From contig NZ_CP095413.1 in NCBI RefSeq assembly GCF_023016285.1, positions 2,046,001 through 2,110,000 on the forward strand: 64,000 nucleotides of DNA. Direction: 5' to 3'. Source of the stretch: Muricauda sp. SCSIO 64092. Lineage in GTDB: Bacteria; Bacteroidota; Bacteroidia; Flavobacteriales; Flavobacteriaceae. How positions within the stretch are numbered: position 1 is the first letter of the stretch; each line of letters starts with the position of its first letter. A model generated the notes under the pieces. The model did not search any database and was not told where the DNA came from. It saw only the letters and a program-made list of their open reading frames with translations. Both the position numbers and the translations under genes were made by a program. This document shows positions 8,332 through 17,595 of the stretch, piece after piece.

Positions 8332-9417
8332 ATGAAAGATGTTTTAGTCTTTCTTGGGTTGTTGGCCGCTCTTTCTTGTTGTAAAGAAAAAGAAGACAAT
8401 ATTGCCTTTGAAATCCATGGTAAAATGGAGGCCAATTTGGATTCAGTCCACGTTTACCCTGGCTTTATTTCCAAAAAATTCCTGGACACTACATTATACG
8501 ATTTTAGTAGTATAGTTGACAAGGGAAACTTTTCGTTTAAAGGGAAAGCCCCCTATCCGCAAATGATGAACCTACATTCGCCAAAAATTGGTATTTCAAC
8601 TCCTTTTTTTATCGAGGAGGGTTATACGAATTTGTCTGTAAGCTTTATAAACCGCGATAGAAAAGTTCAAATTTCAGAAAACACTAAATCCCAGACCCAA
8701 AAGGAATATGAGCTATTGGTATCAACCAAACTAGATTCTATTTATCAAAATATAAAGCATTCAAAATCGAGGGAAGAAAGGATGAAACATTCGAAGGATA
8801 TAGATCATGCAATTATCAACCATTTAAGGGAAAATCCAAATTCCTATGTCGCCCTCTGGCTTATGATTGATCGGTTTTGCAAATCAGGGTCTGAATACAA
8901 CAAAAGCTATGAAAATGCACTTCTTTTCTTTTCAAAGGAAATACAAAATATTCCGCTGTATAAGATTTTTAAAAATAACCTAATCAAAAAAAAGAACTTC
9001 TCCTTTGAAAATACATTAATATCCCTAAAGTCTTTAGATAACCAACCTATTGTCTTTGATATAAAAAACCATAAAAACAAATACATATTAATTGACTTTT
9101 GGTTTTCTTTTTGTAAGCCTTGTTTGCTTGAAATGCCCAAGTATATTCCAATATATTCAAAGTATAAAAAGCATGGATTTGAAATAGTCAGTATATCTGT
9201 TGACAATACTGAGGATATTCCAAATTGGATTAAGGTAATCAATGAAAATAATTTTTCCTGGTCACATTACCTTGATGAAAATGGATTGGAAACAAGAAAA
9301 CTCGACATTGTAAGTTTTCCCACAACATTTTTAGTTGATGCAAATGGAAAGATTATTGAAAAGAACTTATCCGCCGAGAAATTAAACGAGTTTTTAGGTA
9401 TCAATTTAGATAAATAG
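8332..9417 (+). CDS. TlpA-like thioredoxin-fold lipoprotein with N-terminal DUF4369-like domain
   Basis: A periplasmic, membrane-anchored thiol-disulfide oxidoreductase. The 361-residue product has a short hydrophobic signal with a lipobox at LAALSC (Cys16 or Cys17), an N-terminal beta-rich region like the DUF4369 domain found ahead of Bacteroidota thioredoxins, and a C-terminal thioredoxin fold from about residue 235. The active site is CKPC (Cys261-Cys264), with the cis-Pro loop at VSFPTTFLVD. CKPC differs from the more usual CxPC choices but keeps Pro before the second Cys. The gene is much more AT-rich than its neighbours and sits alone between two long gaps, suggesting separate acquisition. 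Substrate unknown. Confidence 0.88.
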   Translation: MKDVLVFLGLLAALSCCKEKEDNIAFEIHGKMEANLDSVHVYPGFISKKFLDTTLYDFSSIVDKGNFSFKGKAPYPQMMNLHSPKIGISTPFFIEEGYTNLSVSFINRDRKVQISENTKSQTQKEYELLVSTKLDSIYQNIKHSKSREERMKHSKDIDHAIINHLRENPNSYVALWLMIDRFCKSGSEYNKSYENALLFFSKEIQNIPLYKIFKNNLIKKKNFSFENTLISLKSLDNQPIVFDIKNHKNKYILIDFWFSFCKPCLLEMPKYIPIYSKYKKHGFEIVSISVDNTEDIPNWIKVINENNFSWSHYLDENGLETRKLDIVSFPTTFLVDANGKIIEKNLSAEKLNEFLGINLDK

Positions 9418-10202
9418 CGTCCATGTTTTTATTTGTTCCAAAACACTTTATCCTATTAAAAATAAGGTTTCTGTCCGCTTTACCTAAAAAACATATGGCC
9501 AAAAACCAGATGGAACCTTCAAAATGAAAAAAAGTAAATTTTTGCGGGAAAGACAATAACCAAAACTAAAAAATCATTTTGTTTAATTCAATCACTATCC
9601 AAAGGTGGGTAAGTCTTCAGTGCGGACTAAGGAGAGAATATCCCAATATCGTAATCTATCTTGTAACTTGTTAATTTAAAAGATATTGACCGGGAATTTA
9701 CCAATAAAAAAAGAAATTGGGGATTATATCTGTTACAAAGCCATCGGCAATTTCAGTTCTGCCCCATCTGGCTTAAATGTAACAAGATATAATTCAATAA
9801 TTTGCTGCTATGTTTCCATTTTATAAAGCACCTCCACGAGGGGTAAAAAGCGCCCCTTCAATCCTTTTCAATTGGGCAACGTGAATCGATTTGGAACACG
9901 TTTAAGGAAAATAGCAATGATTCCCGGTAGTACCCATACCGCCTTCTCAAAAACATGTAGAAAAACTTTGATACTATTTCTTCACACCATTCCTTCCTTT
10001 AAAACAGTGGATTTACCTATGATATGTCTTTGATGTTCATATGCACATGTATATTTTAACGGTCCGTAGCTGCTCCCAGGTGTTTTTAAAAATCAATATT
10101 ATTTTTTCAAATACATTGATATTGAATGTGTTACAAGAAAGACAAGTATCATTTCCCTTGTAATTTTTCGCTATTTTAGAGCGCAAACCATAACCCGTAT
10201 CC
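9418..10202. other. Long gene-free gap with repeated short motifs
   Basis: About 785 bp without a plausible gene. It contains several copies of a TGTTACAAGA-like motif (minus-strand sense near 9660, plus-strand near 9733, 9779 and 10130) and a small GAGGGG...CCCCTTC hairpin near 9838-9860. The promoter of the downstream sugar symporter must lie at its right end. Nothing else is recognised. Confidence 0.45.
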
Positions 10203-11810
10203 ATGGAGATGGAGGCTCTACATAAGGTTCCCCTTAAGGAAAAAATTGGTTACGCCCTAGGTGATGGTGCGGCCAATATTGCCTGGCGCGGAGTAGCCAC
10301 ATTTTTGTTTATCTATTATACCGATGTTGTTGGCCTCAATCCCGTAACCGTGGGCGTACTCTTCTTGGTGGCACGCTTTGGGGATGGGATAAGTGATGTT
10401 TTGATGGGTATTTTAGGAGATCGGACCAAATCCAAATATGGCAAGTTCCGACCTTGGATCCTTTGGACAGCCGTTCCATTGGCAGCCATTCTTGCCCTGT
10501 TGTTCACCAACCCTGATTTTAGCGACACGGGTAAAGTGGTCTATGCCTACATCACGTACATCTTGTTTACATTGCTCTATACCGCCAACAACATTCCCTA
10601 TGGTGCCCTAATGGCGGTCATGACAGGAGATGATAAGGAACGGATCAGTATAGGTTCCTTTAGGATGGTTGGGGCTTTTGCCGGGGGAATGCTTGTACAG
10701 GGAGCCTTGCTTTTTTTGGTCATTTATTTTGGTAATGTCAATCCTTTGATAGAGGTAGCAGAATTGAAACCCGAGAAATTCGAGGTGGCCGTTACGGCTT
10801 CAAAGGATGTTGAAAATGTACGCATCAAAACGGAAAATGGCATAGCCCAGTTTGTGTGGTTGGACACTAAGGTGGATAACGGTGGGGATTCCCCAACCCA
10901 TACAAAGAGTTTTCAGATGAAAAAGGGCGAAACGTATTCGTTCCTGGTGAGCGGAGAGCAAAACCTAAATCCGGAATCCTTCTCCATTATTGACCAAAGT
11001 AAGGGATACAGCCATTCCATGTATCTCATGTCCGCTTTCTTAGCGCTATTTATGCTCATCACTTTTTATACTACTAAAGAAAGGGTGCAACCCCCAAAAG
11101 GTCAGCTGAACAACCTGAAACAGGATTTCAGGGATCTCATTGCAAATAAACCATGGTTGGTATTGTTGGCAATTGGACTATTGTTCAACATATACAATTC
11201 CATTAAACAGGGCATCACCATCATTTACTTTACCCACTACCTGAATGACCAGCTGTTGTCCGCATCCTATTTGGTAGGGCTCATGTTGGCTTCCATTGGA
11301 GGGGCAATTGCGACGGCATCTTTGGGGAAAAGATTGGGCAAGCGAAATCTTTTTATGATTGCCCTACTGTTTTCCGGGTTGGCAAATGCCCTTATTGTAT
11401 TTTGTGGTCCGGAGGACATCATCGCCATATTTGGTATAGGCATCCTTTCGGAATTTGCCGCAGCCATGTTCCCAACCTTGTTTTTTGTCATGTTGGGTGA
11501 TGCGGCAGATTACTCCGAATGGAAAAATGGTAGAAGGGCAACAGGATTAATTTATTCCGCAGGCTCTTTTGCCACTAAATTTGGGGGCGGTATTGCCGGG
11601 GCAATTATCGGACTGATTTTAGGGGCTTTTCATTATGATGGCCAAGACATGTCCACCATTCCAGCGGCAATTCCCGGAATCAAAATGTTGATGAGTTGGG
11701 TCCCCTGTACCATAACCATTATAGCCGCCGCCCTAATGGTAAGGTATCCTTTGACCAATACCAAAATGGCTGGGATAACGGAAGCCCTAAATCAACGCAG
11801 AGACCAATAA
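10203..11810 (+). CDS. GPH-family (MelB-like) sugar:cation symporter
   Basis: An inner-membrane secondary transporter of the glycoside-pentoside-hexuronide family. The 535-residue protein opens with LKEKIGYALGDGAANIAWRG, carries the family loop motif around GDRTKSKYGKFRPWILW, and has 12 predicted membrane segments. Between the fifth and sixth lies an unusual soluble insertion of about 85 residues (178-265) that should face the periplasm. It is followed 21 nt later by a GH1 beta-glucosidase on the same strand, so it probably imports a beta-glucoside or short oligosaccharide. Exact substrate and cation (Na+ or H+) are inferred only from the family. Confidence 0.93.
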   Translation: MEMEALHKVPLKEKIGYALGDGAANIAWRGVATFLFIYYTDVVGLNPVTVGVLFLVARFGDGISDVLMGILGDRTKSKYGKFRPWILWTAVPLAAILALLFTNPDFSDTGKVVYAYITYILFTLLYTANNIPYGALMAVMTGDDKERISIGSFRMVGAFAGGMLVQGALLFLVIYFGNVNPLIEVAELKPEKFEVAVTASKDVENVRIKTENGIAQFVWLDTKVDNGGDSPTHTKSFQMKKGETYSFLVSGEQNLNPESFSIIDQSKGYSHSMYLMSAFLALFMLITFYTTKERVQPPKGQLNNLKQDFRDLIANKPWLVLLAIGLLFNIYNSIKQGITIIYFTHYLNDQLLSASYLVGLMLASIGGAIATASLGKRLGKRNLFMIALLFSGLANALIVFCGPEDIIAIFGIGILSEFAAAMFPTLFFVMLGDAADYSEWKNGRRATGLIYSAGSFATKFGGGIAGAIIGLILGAFHYDGQDMSTIPAAIPGIKMLMSWVPCTITIIAAALMVRYPLTNTKMAGITEALNQRRDQ

Positions 11811-11831
11811 TACGCTTATACTGAATTAGAA

Positions 11832-13208
11832 ATGAAACATTTTCCAAATGATTTTTTGTGGGGTACGGCCACCTCTTCCTATCAAATTGAGGGAGCGGCC
11901 AATTTAGATGGAAAAGGTCCTTCCATCTGGGATGCCTTTGCCTCCATTCCCGGTAAGATAAAAAACAACGAGACGGGCAATTTGGCCTGTGATCATTACC
12001 ATAGGTTTGAGGAAGATGTCCAACTCATGAAAAATATGGGCGTCAAAGCCTATCGTTTTTCCATTTCATGGTCCCGCGTACTACCAACAGGTAAGGGTGC
12101 CGTCAATGAAAAAGGGATCCAATTTTATTCCAAATTGATCGATTCCCTTTTAAGGGCCGGTATAGAACCCTGGGTGACCTTGTACCATTGGGATCTGCCT
12201 TTGGCCCTTCAACTGGAGGATGATGGTTGGTTGGGAAGCACGTTACCGGACCATTTTGCCAATTACGCCAAAATCTGCTTTGACCGTTTTGGAGATCGTG
12301 TCAAAAGCTGGATTACCTTAAACGAACCTTGGGTCGCCGCCATGCTGGGTTATGGACAAGGGGTTTTTGCCCCGGGACGCACATCCAACACCGAACCCTA
12401 TCGTGCTGCACACCAATTGATTTTGGCACATGCCAAGGCAGTTACCATTTACCGAAAGGAATATGGGCATCAAAATGGAAAAATAGGCATTACCAATAAT
12501 GCCGATTGGAGGGAGCCCCTAACCCTTAACCAAAAGGATTTGGAAGCCGCTGAACGTGCATTGGAATTCTTTCTGGCCTGGTTTGCCGACCCTATTTTTA
12601 AAGGGGATTATCCACAAGTTATGAGGGAGCGGCTGGGGTCCAGGCTACCAAAGTTTACGGACCAGGAAAAAGAGTTGATCAAAGGAACTTCCGACTTTTT
12701 TGGATTGAACCATTACACGACCATGTATGCCGCCCATCATAATGGGAGATTGAAGGAAAGCAGTGTTTATGGTAACGGAGGGATTTCGGAAGATCAGGAC
12801 GTGACCCTCTTGCAGGATTCGAATTGGCCGGTGACCTCCATGAATTGGGCGGTGGTTCCGTGGGGTTGCCGAAAGCTTTTGAGATGGATAAACGACAGGT
12901 ACGATCAGCCCGACATTTACATTACCGAAAATGGATGTTCGTACCCCGATGTCCTCGTAGATGGCAAAGTGGACGATACACTACGGGTTGCATTTTACAA
13001 AGGATATTTGGAAGCTTGCCAGCAAACCATTGCGGAAGGCATTCCGCTCAAAGGATACTTTGCATGGTCCTTTATGGACAATTTTGAATGGGCATCCGGC
13101 TACGAAAAACGGTTTGGGCTACATTATGTCGATTTTGAAACCTTGGAACGGATCCCTAAAAAATCAGCCCTCTGGTATAAGGAAGTGATTTCCAAAAACG
13201 GTATCTAA
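11832..13208 (+). CDS. bglA: GH1 beta-glucosidase
   Basis: A retaining glycoside hydrolase of family 1 acting on beta-glucosides (possibly also galactosides or fucosides). The 458-residue length is standard for a single-domain GH1. The N-terminal signature FLWGTATSSYQIEGA is present, with the acid/base Glu165 in TLNEP and the nucleophile Glu366 in YITENG. No signal peptide is seen, so it is cytoplasmic, in agreement with the upstream symporter importing intact glycosides. The gene follows the symporter by 21 nt and forms a transporter-hydrolase pair. Confidence 0.96.
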   Translation: MKHFPNDFLWGTATSSYQIEGAANLDGKGPSIWDAFASIPGKIKNNETGNLACDHYHRFEEDVQLMKNMGVKAYRFSISWSRVLPTGKGAVNEKGIQFYSKLIDSLLRAGIEPWVTLYHWDLPLALQLEDDGWLGSTLPDHFANYAKICFDRFGDRVKSWITLNEPWVAAMLGYGQGVFAPGRTSNTEPYRAAHQLILAHAKAVTIYRKEYGHQNGKIGITNNADWREPLTLNQKDLEAAERALEFFLAWFADPIFKGDYPQVMRERLGSRLPKFTDQEKELIKGTSDFFGLNHYTTMYAAHHNGRLKESSVYGNGGISEDQDVTLLQDSNWPVTSMNWAVVPWGCRKLLRWINDRYDQPDIYITENGCSYPDVLVDGKVDDTLRVAFYKGYLEACQQTIAEGIPLKGYFAWSFMDNFEWASGYEKRFGLHYVDFETLERIPKKSALWYKEVISKNGI

Positions 13209-13268
13209 TTCAGTGGTCCATTACTATTTGGGATAGGTAAGCTCTGGTTATATGGTTACCTTTGAGGA

Positions 13269-14411
13269 ATGCCCATCTACGACTACATTATTATTGGTGC
13301 AGGAGCTTCTGGCCTTTTATTGGCCGACGCCTTGGGAAATGACCGCTATTTTTCGGACAAATCGATTTTAGTCCTTGATCGGGATCAAAAAAATAAAAAC
13401 GATAGGACCTGGTGCTTTTGGGAAGCGGGTAAAGGGCAGTTTGACGATATCCTTTACCGAAGGTGGCCAAAAATTCATTTCGCCGGGGAAAAACTGGACA
13501 TCAAGCCCGAAATTGCCCCCTATTCCTACAAAATGTTAAGGGGCATTGACTTTTACAATCACTATTTGCAAAAGGTAAGGGCCTACCCCAACGTAGATTT
13601 CCTGGAAGAAAGCGTTCAGGAATTGGTGGAAAAAAACGATGGGGTTTTGGTCATGGGCAAAAACCAAACCTTTGAGGGACGCTATATATTCGATAGCCGA
13701 TTTGAGTACCAAAACCTAAAATCACAGTCCAAATATCCCATTTTGCAACAGCACTTTTTGGGATGGTTCATACAGACCAATCGCCCTGTTTTTGATGTGG
13801 ATACGGCTACGTTTATGGATTTTTCCATTCCGCAGAAAGGGAATACCCGTTTTATGTACGTGCTACCATTTTCCACAACCGAGGCCTTGGTAGAGTATAC
13901 CTTGTTCTCGGAAAATGTTCTGGAAAAGACGGAATACGAAAAGGCAATTGAAGAGTACATTGCGCAAGATTTAGGCATAACGGAGTATACCATAACGGAT
14001 ATTGAACAGGGAAACATCCCCATGACCTGTCATGATTTTGCCCAGGAAAACAGCGATCGTATTTTAAAAATTGGGATTGCTGGAGGTTGGGCAAAGGCCA
14101 GTACGGGATATACCTTTTATAGCTCAACAAGAAGGGTAACACAGTTGGTCAACCATATTAAGTTGAACAAACCCCTGAAGGATTTTCAGAAAAAGAACCG
14201 ATTTTGGTTTTATGATCTCTTGCTATTGGATATTCTTTTTAGGAGTAACCATTTGGGAAGGAACATATTTGAATCCCTTTTTAGACGTCGCAAACCACAA
14301 CTTATCTTTAAGTTTTTGGACCAAGACACCTCCCCCTTTGAGGAACTGTACATTATGGCTGCCCCAAAACCATGGCCATTTATCAAGGCGCTTTGGGGCA
14401 GGCTTTTTTAA
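13269..14411 (+). CDS. crtY: Lycopene beta-cyclase
   Basis: A FAD/NAD-dependent lycopene cyclase that forms beta-ionone rings, giving beta-carotene on the way to zeaxanthin-type pigments of flavobacteria. The 380-residue protein has an N-terminal dinucleotide-binding motif (YDYIIIGAGASGLLLADAL), the cyclase signature NDRTWCFWE near residue 50, and AGGWAKASTGYTF near residue 280. A GAGG sequence lies immediately before the ATG. It follows the beta-glucosidase by 60 nt on the same strand. The other carotenoid genes (crtB, crtI, crtZ) are absent from the window. Confidence 0.93.
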   Translation: MPIYDYIIIGAGASGLLLADALGNDRYFSDKSILVLDRDQKNKNDRTWCFWEAGKGQFDDILYRRWPKIHFAGEKLDIKPEIAPYSYKMLRGIDFYNHYLQKVRAYPNVDFLEESVQELVEKNDGVLVMGKNQTFEGRYIFDSRFEYQNLKSQSKYPILQQHFLGWFIQTNRPVFDVDTATFMDFSIPQKGNTRFMYVLPFSTTEALVEYTLFSENVLEKTEYEKAIEEYIAQDLGITEYTITDIEQGNIPMTCHDFAQENSDRILKIGIAGGWAKASTGYTFYSSTRRVTQLVNHIKLNKPLKDFQKKNRFWFYDLLLLDILFRSNHLGRNIFESLFRRRKPQLIFKFLDQDTSPFEELYIMAAPKPWPFIKALWGRLF

Positions 14412-14704
14412 ACGGTTGGTTTCCTTAAATTCCTACCCAAGAGGTTTCGGCCTTTTTTATTCCCTTTTTAAAAGCCACTGAAAGCCGTTCGTTTTCCTGT
14501 TTTCAATGCTGTGGTACCGCCTTATTCGGCAAGGACATCTATGGTAATCTCAAAGTTGAAAAGCGATTCCTAAATTTTGTCGAATTCGGAGATAGCATTT
14601 TAATGCTAATCCGATAAATGCCGAAAAAATACGGTACCTAACCCCAATTGAAACGAATCCATACAAATAGGTGGATAATTTATGACCAAACCCAAATATG
14701 CGTA

Positions 14705-15184
14705 TCACCGATTACTCCTACTCCGACCGCCATTGCCTCTACTAGGACTAGTAGGCCCCCTAGTTGGAGTTACACGAGTTGGTCTGTCTACTTCCCTCGC
14801 CGGAAGAATTACCTTATAAGTGGCTTTAGCCACACCACCCTTTAGTTTTACACCCCACACTTCAATTTCCCCAATTTCAAGTGGTCTAGATTGCGAAAAG
14901 TTTCTTGCTAAAACTCTTGTAATGCGCCCTCCTCTAGATTCTAAAAGACGATATACATCTACTCGTATAACTTTAAAGCCCTGAGGGTCCTCCGTGTTCA
15001 CAATTTCCATTTCTAGCCTGCCTGGATAATTATTCTTTTTCTCAGTTGCTCCTAATCCAACTCCAGCCTTTTTAGCATCAATAAGCAAAATTGTTGCGAA
15101 ATATTCTTCCCCATCCAGTACTTCGAGGGTTTGAGAAGCTATTTTTTGAGAAACAAAAATTAGTAGAACGAACAAATATCTCAT
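14705..15184 (-). CDS. Secreted protein of unknown function with low-complexity C-terminus
   Basis: Not recognised. The 159-residue product begins with a signal peptide (MRYLFVLLIFVSQKIASQ) and a mostly beta-type middle part. Its last 30 residues are rich in Arg, Ser, Gly, Thr and Pro, which suggests a disordered tail. It follows the small lipoprotein gene by 2 nt on the same strand, so the two are co-transcribed. Both are AT-rich compared with flanking genes. Confidence 0.7.
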   Translation of the reverse strand: MRYLFVLLIFVSQKIASQTLEVLDGEEYFATILLIDAKKAGVGLGATEKKNNYPGRLEMEIVNTEDPQGFKVIRVDVYRLLESRGGRITRVLARNFSQSRPLEIGEIEVWGVKLKGGVAKATYKVILPAREVDRPTRVTPTRGPTSPSRGNGGRSRSNR

Positions 15185-15186
15185 GA

Positions 15187-15546
15187 CTAGAATTTTTTCT
15201 CAAATGTTAATTTAAATTTTTTGCTCTTATCCCAATAGTTATGATATTCTTCTGGTATATTATATTCTTTTTTGAAAATTACAGTATTACCTATTATTTC
15301 AGGAGTGAAATCTACATACTGGACATCATCGAATTGAAATTTGGTTTTTTTATCAAATTGTTGAGCGCATGGATATAAACATTCCATTTCAATTTTAACC
15401 AACTCCAACCCCTCATCAAAGGTAAAAGATTGTTCACTTTTTAAGTAATCTACAGCAATAATCTCTGCGGTCTCTACAGCCTCTGATTCTTCAACATCAC
15501 AGGCATAAGCTACCAAAACTAGAATTAATAAGATTGATTTTTTCAT
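15187..15546 (-). CDS. Small lipoprotein of unknown function
   Basis: Not recognised. The 119-residue product has a short signal peptide and a lipobox ending at Cys16 (VAYAC), followed by an acidic linker (DVEESEAVETAE), so it should be a membrane-anchored periplasmic or surface protein. Two Cys lie close together (ECLYPC) and may form a disulfide. First gene of a two-gene operon with the secreted protein downstream. Confidence 0.75.
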   Translation of the reverse strand: MKKSILLILVLVAYACDVEESEAVETAEIIAVDYLKSEQSFTFDEGLELVKIEMECLYPCAQQFDKKTKFQFDDVQYVDFTPEIIGNTVIFKKEYNIPEEYHNYWDKSKKFKLTFEKKF

Positions 15547-15573
15547 TTTTTGTAAATTTATTCAACAGTATTT

Positions 15574-15605
15574 GCAAGATATTTCTTTTTATATATTCAA
15601 ACAAA
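15574..15605 (-). promoter_or_regulatory. Probable promoter of the small-lipoprotein operon
   Basis: On the minus strand TTTG, a 20-nt spacer and TATCTTGC resemble the Bacteroidota -33/-7 pair (the -7 box is one T short of TAnnTTTG). It lies about 30 nt upstream of the lipoprotein start. The same -7 variant occurs in front of dgt. Confidence 0.4.
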
Positions 15606-15633
15606 GATTTACAAAACTTAATCTTAACTCTAA

Positions 15634-15912
15634 ACATTCTTAAAGTATTTTTTTAAAGTTGCTCTTCAAAAACAGAAAATTTTAATCCCTTTTAGGTTTT
15701 TTAACGGGACACCTCTTTTTGGCAGCTATTTATATGATGTGGATGCCTGAGGCACAGCTTTACAAAAGGCTAATCTAGCCGATTATTCAACCGTAATGCG
15801 GCACTACACAAAATACAAACCCTTACTACAATTTATGAAATCCAAAAGGGTTATCGGCCCCGCCCATAACCATAACGATATCATTCTTTATACGAATGAC
15901 TTCAAACTTTGA
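15634..15912 (+). pseudogene. Possible gene remnant with an in-frame TGA
   Basis: One plus-strand frame reads as protein-like sequence through FNGTPLFGSYLYDVDA, meets TGA at 15748-15750, then continues for 53 codons (KANLADYSTVMRHYTKY, VIGPAHNHNDIILYTND) to a TGA at 15910-15912. No start codon lies in the upstream part. The amino-acid composition looks coding rather than random, so this may be the decayed 3' end of a lost gene. The family is not recognised. Confidence 0.3.
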
Positions 15913-15927
15913 GGTCCCCTTAACTAT

Positions 15928-16902
15928 TTATTTACCCCTTTTTATTAAGTTCTCACCAATAAATCGCAGTATTTTTTTTCCTTCTTCATCGCACTCAATT
16001 CTGGAAAGTGAACCAAAGGCCAATTGGGTATAATGCACAATGGCATTTTTTGTGGCCCCCACGGCACCACTTCTTGTGAAAAGCTTCTTAACCAGGGCTA
16101 CCTTGCCTGTATTATCCTTGAGCTGGACCCCAAATTCCTGCAGTAAGGTTTCCCTATCCTTTTCGTTCGCCAGTTCCATTGCCTTAAGGTATAGGAAGGT
16201 TTTTTTGTTCTCAATGATATCCCCTCCCACTTGTTTTCCAAAAGTCTCTGGATTTCCAAAAGCATCCAAATAATCGTCTTGCAACTGAAAGGCAATACCG
16301 AGGTTCTTGCCAAATTCATAGATCAAATCCTGGTTTTTTGTGGAGGCCCTAGCTATGATTGCACCCATTTTTAAAGCGGCAGCGATCAAAACCGAAGTTT
16401 TGTATTCTATCATTTTTAAATATTCCGGAATGGTAACGTCCGTCCTCGTTTCAAAGTCCACATCGTATTGCTGCCCCTCACACACTTCCTTTGCCGTTTT
16501 GTTGAACAACAGAAAAAGTTCCTTGAGCACATTACCCTCATACCTTTCCAAAAACCGATAGGAATTAATGAGCATAACATCACCGGAGAGGATTCCCGTG
16601 TTTATGTCCCATTTTTCATGAACTGTTTGTTTTCCCCTTCGCAATGGGGCATCGTCCATAATATCATCATGGACCAGGGAAAAGTTATGGAACACTTCCA
16701 CGGCCATTGCCGCATCCAGTGCCGATCGGTAATCTGTTCCAAACAATTCAGCGGCAATTAGTGTAAGTACAGGACGCAATCGTTTTCCGCCCAAACCCAG
16801 AATGTAGGCAACGGGATCATACAGTCCATTGGGTTCTTGGGGGCCTTGATAACTTTCCAAATACGCTACAAACTGTTTCTGATAAAAAGTAAGGCGTTGC
16901 AT
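15928..16902 (-). CDS. Polyprenyl (geranylgeranyl/farnesyl-type) diphosphate synthase
   Basis: A trans-isoprenyl diphosphate synthase that condenses isopentenyl diphosphate with allylic diphosphates. From ATG 16900-16902 it has 324 residues. The first Asp-rich motif is DDIMD (Asp79, 80, 83), followed by PLRRG; the second is QDDYLD (Asp209, 210, 213); LGGKRLRP precedes them. Longer upstream starts would add 56 residues that do not resemble the family and would overlap the divergent sigma-factor gene. With dxs and crtY in the window it fits isoprenoid and carotenoid supply. Chain length cannot be fixed from the sequence alone. Confidence 0.93.
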   Translation of the reverse strand: MQRLTFYQKQFVAYLESYQGPQEPNGLYDPVAYILGLGGKRLRPVLTLIAAELFGTDYRSALDAAMAVEVFHNFSLVHDDIMDDAPLRRGKQTVHEKWDINTGILSGDVMLINSYRFLERYEGNVLKELFLLFNKTAKEVCEGQQYDVDFETRTDVTIPEYLKMIEYKTSVLIAAALKMGAIIARASTKNQDLIYEFGKNLGIAFQLQDDYLDAFGNPETFGKQVGGDIIENKKTFLYLKAMELANEKDRETLLQEFGVQLKDNTGKVALVKKLFTRSGAVGATKNAIVHYTQLAFGSLSRIECDEEGKKILRFIGENLIKRGK

Positions 16903-17046
16903 GCGAATAATTTTGCTTAAAAATACATTGCCTGTTACAATTAAGTTGTATGCACGTCCAACAGAAGTAGAAAATTTCAAAAAAAATGCAATGGATTTTA
17001 AATCCATCGTCTTTAAAGGTGAATAAGGGCATAAAAATGCTAACGG

Positions 17047-17583
17047 ATGAGTCCGAAAAACAATAGCCAACTAAAAATATCGGCATTTTTCGCAGAGGAG
17101 TACCATGCACTAAAAGGGTATGTTACCTCTAAAATTGATGATACGGCCGATAGGGATGCCGAGGATATACTCCAAGATGTGGCCCTTAGGATATTCTCCA
17201 GACCGGAAAGTGCGCTGCCCATAAACAACATTCCCGGTTTTGTGTACAGCGCAATTAAGAACAGAATAATAGACACTATGCGGACAAAAAAGGAAAAACG
17301 CTACGAGGAAAGTGATTTGGACCACCTTTGGACGGAATTTGCAGACTTGTTTTACGGAACGGAAGATTTTCCTTATCCAACGCACGTCATCAATCAATTA
17401 AAGACGGCCATCATGGAATTAAAACTCCCATATCGGGATATTATTCTTGCCGTTGACTTTGAGGGCTATTCCTACAGGGAGATTTCAACGGAAACGGGGA
17501 TTCCCGAAGGTACTTTAATGTCCAGAAGGCATAGGGCCATGTCCCTCCTCTTAAAAAAACTGGAACACAACATAACTTCATAA
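17047..17583 (+). CDS. ECF-type RNA polymerase sigma factor
   Basis: A sigma-70 family factor of 178 residues. Region 2 contains RDAEDILQDVALRIFSRPE and FVYSAIKNRIIDTMR; region 4 contains LPYRDIILAVDFEGYSYREISTETGIPEGTLMSRRHRA, the usual ECF helix-turn-helix with a -PEGTLMSR- turn. It diverges from the polyprenyl synthase and is followed 12 nt later by a small membrane-protein gene that may be its regulator or partner. No FecR or zinc-finger anti-sigma gene is adjacent. Confidence 0.92.
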   Translation: MSPKNNSQLKISAFFAEEYHALKGYVTSKIDDTADRDAEDILQDVALRIFSRPESALPINNIPGFVYSAIKNRIIDTMRTKKEKRYEESDLDHLWTEFADLFYGTEDFPYPTHVINQLKTAIMELKLPYRDIILAVDFEGYSYREISTETGIPEGTLMSRRHRAMSLLLKKLEHNITS

Positions 17584-17595
17584 AAAATAAAGATC

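Noticed and set aside
16903..17070. 56-residue N-terminal extension of the polyprenyl synthase
   Set aside because: The extension lacks family similarity and overlaps the divergent sigma-factor gene; ATG at 16902 gives a normal start.
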